Shown: one piece after another, positions 11,641 through 23,200 of the stretch
Layout: each line of letters starts with the position of its first letter
How positions within the stretch are numbered: position 1 is the first letter of the stretch
NCBI GenBank assembly: GCA_935421135.1
Contig: OW285191.1
Location: 12,775,700 to 12,839,699, forward strand
Length of the DNA: 64,000 nt
Reading direction: 5' to 3'
Source: Bugulina stolonifera
Lineage: Eukaryota; Bryozoa; Gymnolaemata; Cheilostomatida; Bugulidae
Program-made: the position numbers and the translations under genes
The notes under the pieces: model-generated
What the model saw: only the letters and a program-made list of their open reading frames with translations
Databases searched by the model: none
Told to the model about the DNA's origin: nothing

Positions 11641-13067
11641 TTTACGTCAAACCTAGACATGACACCACATTTACCTATTTATTCATATTGGTTTGTTTAA
11701 TACACCAAGCACCACCTTGTTCCATAGTCCCTTTTTGTGGTGTAAACTTCATCATTTATGTCACCTTTAGTGGAACACCTAAATCTGTATTTATGCTGTT
11801 TTGCCGGTTTTTGGGCACCAAATGGTCCAATCACAACACCAAGCTATTTTTAGCAGCTATATATAGTATATATGTATAAAACAGAGCGAAAAACTTTGTT
11901 CCTCACCATTCGTTCACTGGGGAACAAATACAACTATCTTTTGTATACGTATCTCTTGGACCAAGGTCTTCTTTATTAAAAGGCAAGTTATTATATTTTA
12001 ACATGGCAATTTTGTACTTATATTTTTTTCTTAGTTAAGTAATTGTTAGTTAGGACTTCTCTCTTATTTTTGTGCAAATGTGTTGTGTTGTAAATTTACT
12101 AGCTTATGGTTTAAGATATAGTTATCACAAATGTGTTAGAAACTCAAACAGCTCTTTCCTCAAATAGAAATATTCGTTTAAGATACTAGACCTCACTAGA
12201 ACTTTCAAAATATTTGTAGACAGCATAATTATCTCTCTTTCAAATTAATCTCAACTTCCAGTAAAATTTATTCGTTTGCTGTTTATAAAATTTGTACTTG
12301 TTGAAATAATAGATCCTAGATTAGAAGTATGAGTCACAAATAGTAATATTCTACAACCAAATTGAATTACTTAAATTTCTAGATTTAGCAATTAAATTAT
12401 GTAATACCTACTCCTATAATTATGCACAGTGTTACGCTAATTTTAATTCTAGTACCTAGCTTCATTCTGCATGCTTAAAGTTGTTGTTCACAATATGCAA
12501 GTAATGTTGGTTTCATAGTCTTTTGAACTAAGCTGCCTTGCATATAGAACCCTTTGTGATATTATTTGTCTTGAGTACATTGGGCACCATTCCAACGTGT
12601 GACATAACTACATATAAATAACAGTTTCTCTTTTCTCCTTTGTACAAGAGGCAAATTTTCATTACAATACTATATCTATAATGTATACCAAAAGGTAGCT
12701 TAGGAACTGAGCTTTCAACCCATAAAATTTATAATAAGGGTATTTCAGTACTCCACCCACTACTGGCAGTCTGTTATTTGCCAGGAAACTAAACTACACT
12801 AATTACTTCACAATGAGTGTCTTTTGATAGACTATTGTGACCACAATAAATGTTATTACCAATTACAATAACAAAATATGACTGCTGTCAATGGGCTGCT
12901 ATTTATAAGTAATACATGTTGCAACAATCATATATATAATTATTATCATTGCATGTTGTAACAGTGCCACAACATCATTTTTGAAGGTACAGTACATGTA
13001 CCTCTGAAACTTCATAAGCTAATCCAGCTCAAGCATTACAATGCAGACCAGAAAAAGTAATGTCTCA
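11641..13067. other. AT-rich non-coding stretch
   Basis: About 1.4 kb with no supported exon. A frame of 82 codons at 11631-11879 has no splice context or recognisable motif. Short imperfect inverted repeats occur (for example around 12917-12963, ACATGTTGCAACA against GCATGTTGTAACA). Confidence 0.4.
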
Positions 13068-13071
13068 ATAT

Positions 13072-14255
13072 TGTAATGGTTACACTGAATTATATGCTTA
13101 CACTTGCTTGTACCCATTGTCTATGTAGTAGAATGTTACCAGTACACTTCTTATATGCATTACTGGGCAATTATAGCCTTTTTATACCCATGTAAAGAAG
13201 TCCGACCTCTCAGAAATACTTGATATCGATTTTGCATATTATGATCTACATGATTTTAAGCAGCTTTTGTTAAACCCGACCTGTTTTGGGGCGGCCATCG
13301 ACCGTCAGGCCTCCATATTGCTGCACAATTTCCGGACGCCACTACGTTGTCTTTTTACGACACTACATCGGCCTTTCTACTGGAACTATATATAGGGCAT
13401 TGTTTTTGTTTGTTGTCTTAGTTCATGCTTGGATCCCAATAAAGACACATCTATACTATTATATACAGAGAGTTTCACTTCGTAGATGAGTCATTCAAGT
13501 TGTGAAGGTCTTCGACCTTGCAACTCGAACTTCCTACTATGTCGGATCACTCTCTTTCACAGTATAGCATACAAGCATTGACTCGGGATCATATGGGTCG
13601 TCTTTGGTACCCTAAAAGCAGATACATTTTGCGAGTTTTAACTTTTGCGAATTTCACGAGTGACAAACTTGCAAATAATTTCCATCGCTATTAATATCTG
13701 CTTTCAAACTGATTTAAATAATTTCTGGTTTAAACAGACCATTTACATGCAGCTATATAGCTATATGATACATAGTTGAATATTTTACAAAGCAGCAAGT
13801 ATTTGCTGCAATATAATTGGTAAGTAGCCTAGAGTAGGAGCTTAATCAGAGGATTTTTTAACAAGCTATAGTAATTACTTTACCTCACAGGTGGGCTTAC
13901 TGCACTATATAGGAGTCAGCTGTAGTTTTGTACTGTATGTAAGTGGGGTTTAAATCTGAGTAAACATAGAGCTTAGCTAAGCTTGGTTTTAATGCTGAAA
14001 TATGCTTAAACATCAATTTTGGGACTTAAACAAATTTCGCGATAGGCCAAACTAGCTAAATATTTCTATCACAAATTGCTCCAGGATTAGCAAACTCGCG
14101 AAACTTTCATATTTCTGCTTTTAGGGTAATTATTTGACTACTAGTACCAGTTAATCTTTCATGTAATGAGAAGGCTTAGCACCACTCATAGGCACTTCAT
14201 TTTGGACTCTAGAGTCGTCTTGGGACGACAGTACCAAAACCCAAAAACCATTACA
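13072..14255 (+). mobile_element. Solo LTR, family B, carrying a nested MITE
   Basis: Begins TGTAATGGTT and ends AACCATTACA, with ATAT on each side (13068-13071 and 14256-14259). The body is related to the minus-strand LTR at 202-984. Removing the 517-bp MITE at 13610-14126 and its TA duplicate leaves about 665 bp, a normal LTR length. An AATAAAG polyadenylation-like signal lies near 13438. Confidence 0.8.
13610..14126. mobile_element. MITE with TA target duplication, nested in an LTR
   Basis: Terminal inverted repeat CCCTAAAAGCAGA at the left is mirrored by TCTGCTTTTAGGG at the right, flanked by TA (13608-13609 and 14127-14128). The TA duplication indicates mobilisation by a Tc1/mariner-type transposase. 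Longer subterminal similarity is present (GCGAGTTTTAACTTTTGCG against CTCGCGAAACTTTC). No coding frame. Confidence 0.75.
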
Positions 14256-14468
14256 ATATTTACAATGTAGATGCGGTATATTGTCCATACTCTTCAGGGT
14301 TCGGGAAACCTAGAATAACACTTTCATCTCTATCCCCAAATAATTTAGCATTATTTCTCTTTTTACACAAGTCATGTGATGGTGCATATTTAATAGGCTA
14401 CATAATCTTGGGCCCTGGCACAATATCCTCGTTTGTAAACGTATTCTCTTATAACCATAGCTATAAAG

Positions 14469-14540
14469 TTTGGTTTCCAGTCAGCCGGTTTTTGACCGCC
14501 GGTTGACCGGTAGAAGAAGGCCGCTGGTCTGGAAACCAAA
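14469..14540. repeat. GC-rich hairpin
   Basis: TTTGGTTTCCAG at 14469 is followed by its exact complement CTGGAAACCAAA ending at 14540, with further CCGG/ACCGGT-rich imperfect pairing to about 14640. This GC-rich island in AT-rich DNA resembles the terminal hairpin of a DNA transposon. It lies about 350 bp upstream of the broken MADF exon. Confidence 0.55.
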
Positions 14541-14892
14541 GACACCGTAAGAGCCTGTAGGTGACCAGCGGTAAGTTGAAAAAGTTCAATTTACCGGTGG
14601 CTTTTCACTGACCGCCGGTTTGGCCTGGAGAATGGATACCGCAGACCTGCGGCTCTGCCGGTTGCTACAGGTCTATTTCAACGAGTACATTTTGACCAAA
14701 GTTTTAGTACTTCTGTTTCCTGTTTCAGTTTCTATTTTCAGCTTTCCCACTTTTATAAAGTTATAATAATATAATAAAATACGATATAATTACTAATTAT
14801 ATTTCAAACTAATACTAAATTAATTTCTAAAGATACTCGACAGTCTGGTTTATTTCTCTTTTAATATTTATATTTTAATGAGCTTGTGAATA

Positions 14893-15012
14893 ATGGCAAA
14901 CACAGATTTTAATATAAATTTGATGGATGTTGTACAAAAATATCCAGCCATTTACGATTAATCAAGCCAATTTTACAAAGATAAGAATGCCAAAGGAAAT
15001 GCTTGGGAGCAG
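14893..15012 (+). pseudogene. MADF-domain exon with an in-frame stop
   Basis: The frame from ATG 14893 to a donor AG|GTGAGA at 15013 encodes the first half of a MADF (Myb/SANT-like) domain, with the typical LMDVVQKYPAIYD and YKDKNAKGNAWEQV segments. Codon 23, where the family usually has Lys or similar, is TAA (14959-14961). MADF proteins are DNA-binding partners encoded by PIF/Harbinger transposons and also host transcription factors. No second exon was found. Most likely a relic of a Harbinger element; compare the intact MADF gene at 31260-32819. Confidence 0.6.
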
Positions 15013-15057
15013 GTGAGAAAATATCTTTATACTCCAGTATAAATATGAAATTTATGC

Positions 15058-15135
15058 ATTACTATAATTAGCAAGGAGTAAGAAGAGAAGGAGGCTCGTC
15101 CAAGAGGATTTTGTGTTCGATGTGCTCCTCGGTTT
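15058..15135 (-). repeat. Dispersed 75-95 bp motif, inverted copy
   Basis: Reverse complement of a motif also found at 15846-15945 (+) and 62603-62672 (+). All share CGAGG(C/A)GCACAT and CCTCCTTCTCTTCTTA or a close variant. The two copies here face each other across about 700 bp, so they could be the arms of a foldback element. At 15830-15966 the copy is framed by splice-like signals, but I do not recognise the encoded peptide. Confidence 0.5.
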
Positions 15136-15244
15136 AAAAAGATTATCACATGAGTCGCTGGCATTAAGCGAGTAGACAGCTCCGTTGAATCGTGGTGCGA
15201 TTCCTCATTGCTAAACAGCAATGTACATTGTGAACATTTTGGCG

Positions 15245-15625
15245 CTTATGACGTCACAGTTATAGCATCCCATGAAAATCATTTCTCTGCAGAGATAAAC
15301 ATAATCGTTCATTGAGATAGCCAATAGTTTGAGCACTATTTTCAATTAGTTTGGGCATTTTGTAGGGCCCACAAACTAGCCTAAGCACTGAGCTGGTATC
15401 TGAACTATATGCCATAAAACACACTAAGTATATGGAGTCCTGATGTACGAGAAACGTGTTGCACAAATTGACTCATTTCAACCGCGATTTAGGTGTTTGT
15501 ACGTTTTATTTATTATGAAGGAGCAAAGTTTAAATTTTGAATTCAAGCTCACTCACTGTAGCAAACTTAAATTTATCAGTGTTATTTTTGCTTATTTTGT
15601 TGATCATGTTGGTATTTGCAAAAAG
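15245..15625 (-). repeat. Dispersed repeat X, copy 2
   Basis: Reverse-orientation partner of 10520-10875. The 115-codon frame at 15443-15790 overlaps it but has no recognisable motif. Confidence 0.6.
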
Positions 15626-15829
15626 TGTCATTGTATATCGAGATGCGCAATTTTCTTCAAATATGGCGATTTTACTCGGCTATATCTTTCGCATCCCAGT
15701 GACATAAGCATTGTGTTTATAGTCAATGTGTTCACCAGGCTATTACCAATTAGTGACATTGATTATATTTTAATTTTAGTTAATGTGTGAATTTTACTTT
15801 TTTAAAAATATTCATCATCTTTTCTTCAG

Positions 15830-15966
15830 ACTTTACCAAGTACCCGAGGCGCACATCGAACACCGGAAGCCCATTGTAACATATATACAGGTTTTCGTGG
15901 ACGAGCCTCCTTCTCTTCTTACTCCTTGCTATTAGTAGCTGAAGCTTATCTGGAAGCTTTCTTCAG
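15830..15966 (+). other. Exon-like segment containing the dispersed motif
   Basis: An acceptor (TTTTCTTCAG ending 15829) and a donor (CAG|GTTAGA) bracket an open frame that contains the dispersed motif also seen at 15058-15135 and 62603-62672. Peptide fragments RGAHRT and ASFSSYSL recur in the other copies in frame. Conservation of frame hints at coding, but the copies are too short and diverged to be sure. Confidence 0.25.
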
Positions 15967-16009
15967 GTTAGACATTTTCAATAGATATGACATAAATGAT
16001 GATAGATGA

Positions 16010-16376
16010 TCCATAGATCCAGACGTGTCGAGTTCATCCCCATCCTCGTTTAAGCATATGTCTACACCACTTCTACGATGTAGGTCGATCCCGGGTTCTA
16101 TATGAATGCAGCGTCGAGCTTAAGATCTTAGAATACCAGATATTTCATTGCACTCCTCTGAAGTATAAAGTCTACAAGACCTACGTCGGTCCTGAGCTCT
16201 TCAATGAGTCTCGGCATCGGCCTACATCAGATACACAATAATAAGAGCACCTAATAACTGTTCACTCTTTACATAATGAGCAGAAGGTTCCTTGGTCGGC
16301 CTCTACCACCTACCAAGCCCTTCCCATACGAGTGTCCTATTGGCACTCGTATTTAGCTATACTCAAAGACATTACA
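16010..16376 (+). mobile_element. Family A LTR fragment (R/U5 side)
   Basis: Aligns with the 3' half of the family A LTR (GATCCCGGGTTCTA, GAGTCTCGGCATCGGCCTAC, AACTGTTCACTCTTTA) and ends in GACATTACA at 16376. The 5' half is missing and no internal element sequence follows. Confidence 0.7.
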
Positions 16377-17209
16377 ATATAAGACACAAGCTTCCTACAG
16401 GAAGCTATTCAGGCTAGAATAAAAATATCATAGACAATATAGTGTTGCTAGAAAACCAAATCACGTGCAAGAAGCCAGGAAGGAAAGCTACCTTACATGT
16501 ATGTATGTACATTCAAGATAAAAAGACAACTTTTCTCGGCTAAGAGGCAAATAAACTAATCCTGCAGTATCAAACACTAAATAAAGTCATGTAACCCATG
16601 TTCAAGATGTTTATGCTTCAGTACAGGAAGCACAGTGAGTTGCACTCCACACATAGGCTTACATGTAATTCTGTTGCACACATTGGCTTTATGCTGATAT
16701 ACAGTAAATATTCTGCTCAGCCTACCAACAGTCAAATGATATGGGTGTGCATTTTAGAGTTGTTTACATTTACCTACATGTTTTACAAAAGAGCCCCAGA
16801 TTAGGCCTGGCACCCATAGTCATAGTTTACTATAATGTAATATCATCATAAAATGATAATATAATTTAATATATTAACACAAAAAATATTTTATTTACAT
16901 TTTGTTTGTGTCATAGGACAGCAAATATTCATGTAACAGGAACATGTTGATTCAAAGTGTAAGTGTGCATAAATTTGCTTCATTTAACACAAAATTCAGC
17001 ATATAGCCTAGGCGGGCCCCCTGGACCCTCGGCCTATTGGCAGAACCCTTCAAACTGAGTCAGATCCGCCCCTGACTCTGGTGCTGCATGTAAAGGTGCA
17101 TGTAGTCCATTGAACTGTAATAGCCATTTCTTGACCTTGCGTGTCAATGCAATAGAAGCATTTGTACTGCTATGTATTTCTATACCAGAGGTGATTATTA
17201 TTATTACAG
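16377..17209. other. Non-coding stretch with hAT-end debris
   Basis: No exon is supported. Around 17010-17078 there is a GC-rich remnant ending CAGATCCGCCCCTGA, the sort of end seen on non-autonomous hAT elements, and it shares GGCCCCCTGGACCC with the GC-rich module at 22520-22578. Confidence 0.4.
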
Positions 17210-20200
17210 AATGCTGATGTTGCTAAAACAACAGGTGAAATAGATAAAACCAGTGCTACAGATGAAGTGGAACGCATTACTTCCACTACGACCTATGTAA
17301 CAACATCTACATCTAGTGGTAAATATATACAAGTCATTACCTGTCCCTATATTATCAGGGCCGTATTTTTTAAGGGGCGGAGGAGAGGCACTGCCGCCCC
17401 TGTTGCCAAAATAAAGTGGCCTAAAACACTACTTTTGAAAATTCAGCACTTTTTCCATTAATATTTGCTTCATTTCCGATTTGCAACCGAAGCGTTATCA
17501 TTCTAGTTATAACTCTATGGCGTTATCACTCTACTTATAACTCTATGGTGTTGCTGCGCAACAATAACCAGTAATCCTAGAATAATGACTACATTGCAAG
17601 TGGCACACAAAGGGGCCCATAAAACTGTGTACTCTGCTAAAAGGCTCTATGACTATGCCAAGGATAATAACTTGCGGTCTTGTGAATGAATGAATAAATA
17701 TTTTTTATGGATAGTTATTTATACCAAGGAAAAGATAATGAGTGCAAAAGTAAAAGTAATGAACAGTTGAATCAACTTTTAAGTCACTGCTATCCATGAG
17801 ATTGTTTCTTTTTTGCCACTGACCACAAGCAGATGCATGAAATTTAATTCCAATATTAATTTGGCTTCTTTCAAAAATATTTGTAATTTTAATTTATTCT
17901 TTTAATATAATTAAAAGTTTTTGCATTTATTTTAGTTATTTATTCCAGCCATTACCACTCCACTGACAGCTACCACTCTACTGCTACATTCACTACTAAC
18001 ATCTAAATATGTGTTGTAAAGGAAAAACACTAATTTAAAAATAAAATAATATTATATAACAATTAAATATTTTAATCTTAAATTTATATATAATATAATT
18101 ACACTATTAATTATATATATTATCTTGGCTTTAATAGGCTACTACACTTTTCTTACGAAGATATTTATTTTAAATGCAATTTATTTTAACTAATTAATTT
18201 ATAATGACAATAGCTGTTGATCAGCTATTAAAAGTTGAAAATTTTAATTTATAAAATACACTTGTGCCTATAGGCTCTTTGTAAAAAGATACAATCATGC
18301 AGTATTGTAGTTATTATAAAATTCTACTAGCTAGTACTAGTACTGTAACACTTTCACTCCTGTTGCAAGTAGTAGTTACTGTATTAAGCAGAAGTAGTAA
18401 TGAGTACTTGTTGTAGTGATGCTAGAACTAGCATGCTGCTATGTCTAATTTTTGCACTTCACACAGTGAGATTTAAAAATTTTTCGCGTGCATTATTACA
18501 GATGATGTTGCTAAAACAACAGTTAAAATAGATAAAACCAGTGCTACAGATGAAGTGGAACGCACCACTTTCACTGCGACCTATGTAACAACATCTACAT
18601 CTAGTGGTAAATTTACAAGTCATTACCTGTCCCTATATTGTACATTGTAGTATTTGCCACTACATTGCATGGCTATGGTGATTAATTCCTTGAAACGGTG
18701 CTGTCACAGAGAATCACACACAAATAGTGCTCTTCTCTTTTCCAGAGCATTGCGTCACATGTCGCATGGCTCTTACAATAAAAAATACAATGCATGAGTA
18801 TATATAGTACATGTACCTGTCATTCCAGACAATTATTTATTCAACAGCACAACTGCAGAAGTATGCACAAAGAACCATAGTTTGGTCAACTCTAATCAAA
18901 TGTAATCTAGCTATAACACACCAATCTAATATTTTATTTTGTGTAAAAACTGGCTAACAAGGAAATTAGCCAGGTCCGTGCTGCTTTCAGGGAACTACAA
19001 GCTATATTGAGCATAGGATACATGCCCACCCCGTAAACTGGTATTTCAGTTAAAACATTTGAGCACCGTTGTTTTAGGCGTTGGTCTACATAAGCCGCAC
19101 AAATTTATTGTGTTCAGGAGCTCTTATTAGGTAAAAGACTTTTCATTTCGAAGCATTTCTTACATCTTTAAAATCAGTAGAGCAAGGTATAATTACGCAT
19201 ATCAAGATTTCCTGTTTGTAACAGTATTGCGTTAAAGTACATGATCTTGAATAAGCTGCAATGGGGAGTTCCTTCCATAAAAATTTTTCTATTGGTGCCA
19301 GTATATTGGCAATGTCTTTTTTGAAAATATTTATTTTGATGCACTCAGGATCGAGTTTTATTACTAGCGAATGTTGGAGGATGGGCCAAAAAGGCATATA
19401 AAAATATGATACTGTATAATATACATGTATATATTAGGCGATATTTAATGCATTTTAACACATTCAGCATACTATCATATTCATTGTATTTTAATACAAC
19501 TATCAGCTTGATTTTATAATGTTTATTGTATTCTGTTGTATTACAGATTGTTATATATACCTCATTATATTCTATTCATTATATTATATGTATTTAGATC
19601 ACATAAAAATAAAGCAAGTTGAAACTTCCGCGATAAGAAAAAGTTGGCTCTGCGTCTACAACACCTCCTGTTTATAACATACACCAGAAGCTATCATTAT
19701 CATCACAGCTGATGTTACTCAAACTACAGTTAAAATGGAGTACACTAGTGTGCCCGACAACACGAGAAGTACAACCTCAAGAGCCACATGATTGCAACAT
19801 CTGCGTCTAGTGGTTATTTCAACAAAACATGCAATACCAAAATATTATTTAGCATATTGTCACCTTATTTAATGCATTTTTACACATTCAGCATACTATC
19901 ATATTCATTGTATTTTAATACAACTATCAGCTTGATTTTATAATGTTTATTGTATTCTGTTGTAGTACAGATTGCTATATATACCTGATTATGTTTTATT
20001 CATTATATTATGTGTATTTAGGTCACATAAAAAAAAGCAAGATCAAACTTCTGCAATAAGAAAAAGTTGGCTCTGTGTCCACAACACCTCCTGTTTATAA
20101 CATATACCAGAAGCGATCATTATCATCACAGCTGATGTTACTCAAACTGCAGTTAAAATGGATTACACTAGTGTGCCCGACAACACGAGAAGTACAACCT

Positions 20201-23200
20201 CAAGAGCCACATGACTGTAACATCTACATCTAGTGGTTATTTCAATAAAACATGCAATTCCAACATATTATTTACAAGGGCGTTTCTAGCTATTGTCGCA
20301 GGAGTCGTGCGACCCCCCTTTGCACTAACCAAAAGTCAAAACGGTTTATGTACTACATTGTATTTAGCCTTGTTGGTTGTCAGGGCAACCAGCAATAGCC
20401 TGTGTGCACCGTCTAAAATGGAAAGTTGTGTCACCCACGATACCTTTTTCATAGAGTTTAGTATACCAAATCTTTGCTAACTTGATCCCTTCTCTCAATT
20501 GTTGTGAGTAACAGAAAAAACTACCATTCTTCGTTTGGATTGAAAGTTTTATGGCAAATTTGCTGCCACTACTAATCTACTTGACTTTTTGAAGTGAGAA
20601 TGCAACATTTTGTGTCCATATGATATATAACTAACTAGTGACTTTTGTTGTAGTAGAAGTAGTCTAATACTACTGAGAATAAAATAATATAATCAATAAT
20701 TAATAATTATTATTATAATTTTCATTTGATAAATATAAATAATATAATTATAATTAATATCAATTACTGAATTAGTAATAATTATTTATAATATTATTAG
20801 TAATTTTTGTTGTTTTTTATCGCTTTACTTACACAATTTGCTTATTGGTTTACTAGCATAAGCCGTACAACAACTAAAAATATTTATTATTTATTAATAA
20901 TATTAAATTAATAAATATTCATATTGTATTATTTTAGTTGTTGTACAGCTTATGCTAGTGAACCAATAAGCAAATTGTGTAATTAAAGCGATAAAAAAAC
21001 AACAAAAATGACTAATTATAGTAAAATTAAAAATAGGTATTTATTTTATTGAATTTTTTATTGATGTTAATAATAATAGTAATAATAAATTTTAAAAACA
21101 ATATTTATTATAATAATAATAATGATAATAATATATAATAAGTAAACTAAAACTACTACTAACTGTCACTGTGGTGACCCTTGTGTATATTCACCACAAC
21201 CTAAGAACTCATGGAGAAGATTAGTATTGATGTTAGCCTTAGATTAACGACTGACTTTATGCGCTTCTCTATAGTAACGTAATAAAGCTGTGCTATGATA
21301 TAATCTGCTAGTACTCAGGCAGAGAGAAAATCTGAAGATAAAAAATAAATTTAAATAATATTGGCTTCTATTATAGATAGTATACTAGTATTTTCATAAT
21401 TTTTTTCATTGATTTGATAGTAAGTGGATGTAGACTAACCTTAGGGATAATCCTTATCTGTTATCAAAGCCTTCAAGGCTTGTTTAGTGAAGGGTAGGTG
21501 GTATCGAAGGTAGGGTAGGTGGTTTCGTATGGGTAGGGTAGAGTAGGCAGATTTGTGGGTAGGGTAGGGGTAGGTGGTTTCGCTACAGACCTAAGTGGGT
21601 GTAACGTGCGATGCCTGGATAATCTGTTTGTAACCACTTGTCTTGTTCTCTTTAGGTTTTGAATATGATGTAGACCTATTTTATATTTGAATGCTTACTA
21701 GTCTTTAAAAGGTCTGGATATATTTACATGTATATCTTGATAATACTCAGATAGTCTTTTTGTAACCGCTTGTCTTGCTCTCTTTAGGTTTTGAATATGA
21801 TATAGACCTATCTGATATTTGAATACTCAATAGTCTGGTCTGGATATATTTGCATTTATATCTTAATTTCTCGTAATTAGTAAAGAACACATTTGGTGTA
21901 TTCCAACTATAAGTTGTGTTAAACATGATTTTGTATTGCAATAAATACCATCCTACATAATATACGCCTACTGCAGTCGTAGAACTTTTATAACTGTAAC
22001 AAGTGCTTGAAAGTATGTACATGTAAACTGAATTACCTAGCCAAACTGAACAACCGATATACTTTAGCCTGTATCTAATCTGTCTGTCTATACCGCATGA
22101 TTAAATCTAGACATTATTATTCCAAAAGTTACCCTTCCTATACCTGGCTGGTTTATAGTGAAGAGAGGGAAACTCCTTAGAAAGCTTGAACAGGCCAAGG
22201 CAACTCCTATGATAAATGATCAGCCTATGTCTAGGCAAGAACTTTTTTGTGGCTAGCAGTTGCTTAGCTACACTAGGAAGAATTAGCTGCATGCACTCTG
22301 TTCATACATACAAGGTCGTCTAAAATATATTGATGAAGCACTGAGGTTTCAATAATTCGATGTCTGGGGATTACCATGGCTGACATGGATTACTCGTCCA
22401 TTTTGACAATATTTTTCACCGGCATCCAAAAAAGAGCTGTTTGAAATACCACAGTTTTGTCTTTTAGATGAGCTCTGGATGCAGCTTTGGACACTGAAAT
22501 GCGCTCAGCGGCTTTAGCGGCCGGGGCGCTGCCCCGGACCCCGCCAGGGGGCCTAGGCGGCCCCCTGGACCCCCGGCCTGCTGATTTCGCCATCCCTTTG
22601 ATAATTTTCTAGAAACGCCCCTGATTTACCATATTTAATGCATTCAGAAAACTATCATATACATTGTATTTGAACACCACTATCAGTATGATTTTATGTT
22701 TATTGTGTTTTATTGTATTATAGAATGTTATACATGTATATACTCGATTATATTTTACTCATCATATTATATGTATTTAGATCACATAAAAATAAGGCAA
22801 GTTCAAACTTCCACAATAAGAAAAGGTTGGCTCTGTGTCTACATCACCTCCTGTTTATAACATACATCATAAGCGAATATTATCATCACAGCTGATGTTA
22901 CTCAACCTACATATAAAGTGGATTGCACTAGTGTGCCCGACAAAATGGAAAGTACCACCCCAAGAGTCACACGTAATATCAACAGCTAGTGGTAATAATA
23001 AGAGTGGTTATTTCATCTTTTAATACAGTGTCTTTTAAAATTGGTAGGAATAGAAAAATGTCTTGATAAATAACAAAAGTGCTTTGTTCATAATACATTA
23101 AACTTCCTTCAAAAAAAAGAAAATATTCGCAGGGAAAAACACAATGAGACCGACAAGGGAAAGTTGTATGACCTTGCGCTTAAGGAGTAGAATGACATTA

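Larger units (their letters stand above)
20275..22623. mobile_element. DNA transposon with CAGGGGCGTTTCTAG termini
   Basis: Left end CAAGGGCGTTTCTAG and right end CTAGAAACGCCCCTG are inverted, with ATTTA duplicated on both sides (20270-20274 and 22624-22628). Paralogous units (for example 19844-19866) show the site without the insertion. The end sequence is hAT-like, although hAT duplications are usually 8 bp. The 2.35-kb interior has no transposase I can recognise; it holds a long hairpin (20797-21015), a G-rich minisatellite, a duplicated ~120-bp block and a GC-rich module. Confidence 0.7.

Noticed and set aside
21485..21590. Telomeric repeat
   Set aside because: GGGTAG units are irregular, the tract is about 100 bp and it lies inside a transposon.
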